DNA from: Bacteroidales bacterium UBA1722
GTDB lineage: Bacteria > Bacteroidota > Bacteroidia > Bacteroidales > UBA932
Direction: 5' to 3'
Assembly: GCA_002317435.1 (NCBI GenBank)
Contig: DCIQ01000065.1
Location: forward strand, 1,744-8,882
Length of the DNA: 7,139 bases
The notes below the pieces were generated by a model that worked only from the letters and a program-made list of their open reading frames with translations, was not told the origin of the DNA and did no database searches. The stretch's first letter is position 1. Every line of letters starts with the position of its first letter. This document shows positions 6,254 through 7,139 of this stretch, one piece after another. A program made the translations under genes and the position numbers.

Positions 6254-6272
6254 TATATCATAACTTTTTTAA

Positions 6273-6280
6273 TACCTTTG
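6273..6280 (+). promoter_or_regulatory. Predicted -7 element for the divergent ATPase gene
   Basis: TACCTTTG matches TAnnTTTG and lies 42 bases before the ATPase ATG at 6323. No TTTG is seen at the expected -33 position, which would fall at about 6250-6253 over the rplU -33 element. The two divergent promoters are therefore close enough to compete for RNA polymerase. Confidence 0.5.
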
Positions 6281-6322
6281 CCGAAACATGTTTGTTTCCA
6301 TGACTAATAATTAAGCACTTGT

Positions 6323-7139
6323 ATGGAAAGCCCGTTCGCATATAGCAAGGTGGCCACCGGTTTGGATTTCATAGGCAGGAAAAAGGAATTGGCCTGCCTG
6401 ATGGACTTCATCAAAAACAGGAGACATTCCCTGATTTACGACGCGCCCAAGACCGGAAAGCATTCTCTCGTCAGACAGGCTTTCCTGAAACTTAAGGAAG
6501 AACGGTACGAATTCATCCCGATTTACCTGAACTTTATGACCTTCCGGTCATTTGACAGTATGCTCAGGCATTATGCCTCCGCGATTATGGATGCCGTACG
6601 TTCGTGCAGGCCGGGTTTATATCCGACGGACATTCCGGACTCCTTCAGTTTTCTGGAAGATCAGGACACGCCTCTCACCGTGGCACAGACGGATCTGATA
6701 CTTTCCATTCCGGAACGCATCGGGATGGAATATTCCATAAATCCCGTGGTCTGGCTGGACGAATTCCAGACCATCCTGAGCTTTGAAGATTACGATGTGG
6801 CCATCAGCACGCTCGAATCCCATTTCTTCAAACACGAGCATGTGACATATATCCTGATGGGTTCGAAGATAAATGCCATGAAGCATATCTTCGAAAACGT
6901 CAGATATTTCCTGAACTTCACCGAAAGGATAGAACTCTCCGCACTGGAAGAAAAGGACGTCACCGAGAAAATCTACAAGAACTTCATAAAGATGGGCAGA
7001 GTCGTGGAAACACAGCAGACACACGCCATCTACGAGTCAGTAAAGGGACACCCTGGATACATAATGAGCATCGCGAACATCTGTTTCAATCTTACGCGCG
7101 GTTATCTGAACGAAAATGTCTTCAACGAAGCCATCAGGA
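6323..7139 (+). CDS. P-loop AAA-type ATPase with atypical Walker A, N-terminal part (runs off right edge)
   Basis: The frame opens at the ATG at 6323 (an in-frame TAA lies at 6308-6310) and stays open for 272 codons to the window edge. FIGRKKEL (16-23) is the usual lead-in of this ATPase group. The P-loop is DAPKTGKHS (40-48), where Lys46 is present but His47 occupies the normal Ser/Thr position and the first glycine is replaced by alanine. Walker B is VVWLDEFQ (142-149) with Asp146 and Glu147 intact. ILMGS (177-181) is a likely sensor 1 strand and GHPGYIM (242-248) a typical later motif of archaeal-ATPase/AAA_16-like proteins. Soluble, with no signal peptide or membrane segment in the visible part. 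Members of this group serve varied roles, and none can be assigned here. The gene is divergent from rplU. No Shine-Dalgarno sequence precedes the start. Confidence 0.85.
   Translation, partial: MESPFAYSKVATGLDFIGRKKELACLMDFIKNRRHSLIYDAPKTGKHSLVRQAFLKLKEERYEFIPIYLNFMTFRSFDSMLRHYASAIMDAVRSCRPGLYPTDIPDSFSFLEDQDTPLTVAQTDLILSIPERIGMEYSINPVVWLDEFQTILSFEDYDVAISTLESHFFKHEHVTYILMGSKINAMKHIFENVRYFLNFTERIELSALEEKDVTEKIYKNFIKMGRVVETQQTHAIYESVKGHPGYIMSIANICFNLTRGYLNENVFNEAIR

Noticed and set aside
6283..6298. Short inverted repeat GAAAC...GTTTC between the ATPase -7 element and its start
   Set aside because: Five base pairs around a 6-base loop in A/T-rich DNA is expected by chance, and nothing else supports an operator or riboswitch.
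6617..7024. 135-codon open frame on the minus strand
   Set aside because: It is antisense to the ATPase, covering its Walker B region. The sense frame has coherent motifs and the antisense frame does not.
1..7139. CRISPR array, tRNA or rRNA genes, insertion sequence ends, phage genes
   Set aside because: I looked for regularly spaced repeats, cloverleaf-like segments, transposase motifs and terminal inverted repeats on both strands and saw none.

Overview
The window looks like a chromosomal segment from a member of the order Bacteroidales (Bacteroidota). Four things point there: repeated promoter elements of the Bacteroidota form TAnnTTTG (near 364, 1687, 1706, 6223 and 6273), several genes without a clear Shine-Dalgarno sequence, a GH92-type mannosidase lipoprotein, and the family-specific sequences of SerS, RuvC, L21 and L27. 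Base composition looks moderate (about half G+C by eye), which would fit several gut lineages. I cannot name a genus. I see no insertion sequence, phage gene, CRISPR array, tRNA or rRNA, and nothing that marks the region as recently acquired.

Layout from left to right. (1) 1-340, minus strand: N-terminal 113 codons of a GH92 alpha-mannosidase lipoprotein that runs off the left edge, with its own promoter at 364-396. (2) 433-1658, minus strand: a two-gene inner-membrane exporter of the ThrE / YjjP-YjjB type, the two genes joined by an ATGA stop-start overlap. (3) 1659-1720: a compact divergent promoter region. (4) 1721-5461, plus strand: serS (seryl-tRNA synthetase), then ruvC (Holliday junction resolvase) 1 base later, then 23 bases later an exported PHP-domain phosphoesterase with a chitobiase-C-like segment and a C-terminal PA14 domain. 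(5) 5471-5506: a perfect 13-bp hairpin that can terminate transcription from both sides. (6) 5526-6122, minus strand: the ribosomal protein operon rplU-rpmA (L21, L27), with a textbook Bacteroidota promoter and a leader of about 94 nt. (7) 6323-7139, plus strand: the N-terminal 272 codons of a P-loop ATPase that runs off the right edge and has an altered Walker A motif.

How the parts fit. Most of the window is housekeeping: translation (serS, rplU, rpmA) and recombination (ruvC). The parts not explained by housekeeping are the secreted multidomain PHP enzyme, which apparently shares the serS-ruvC transcript, and the ATPase divergent from rplU. I do not see a defence system or other clearly new multi-gene system. 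The two candidates most worth following are the PHP-PA14 protein and the ATPase with histidine at the Walker A Ser/Thr position. No gap without a gene exceeds 200 bases.
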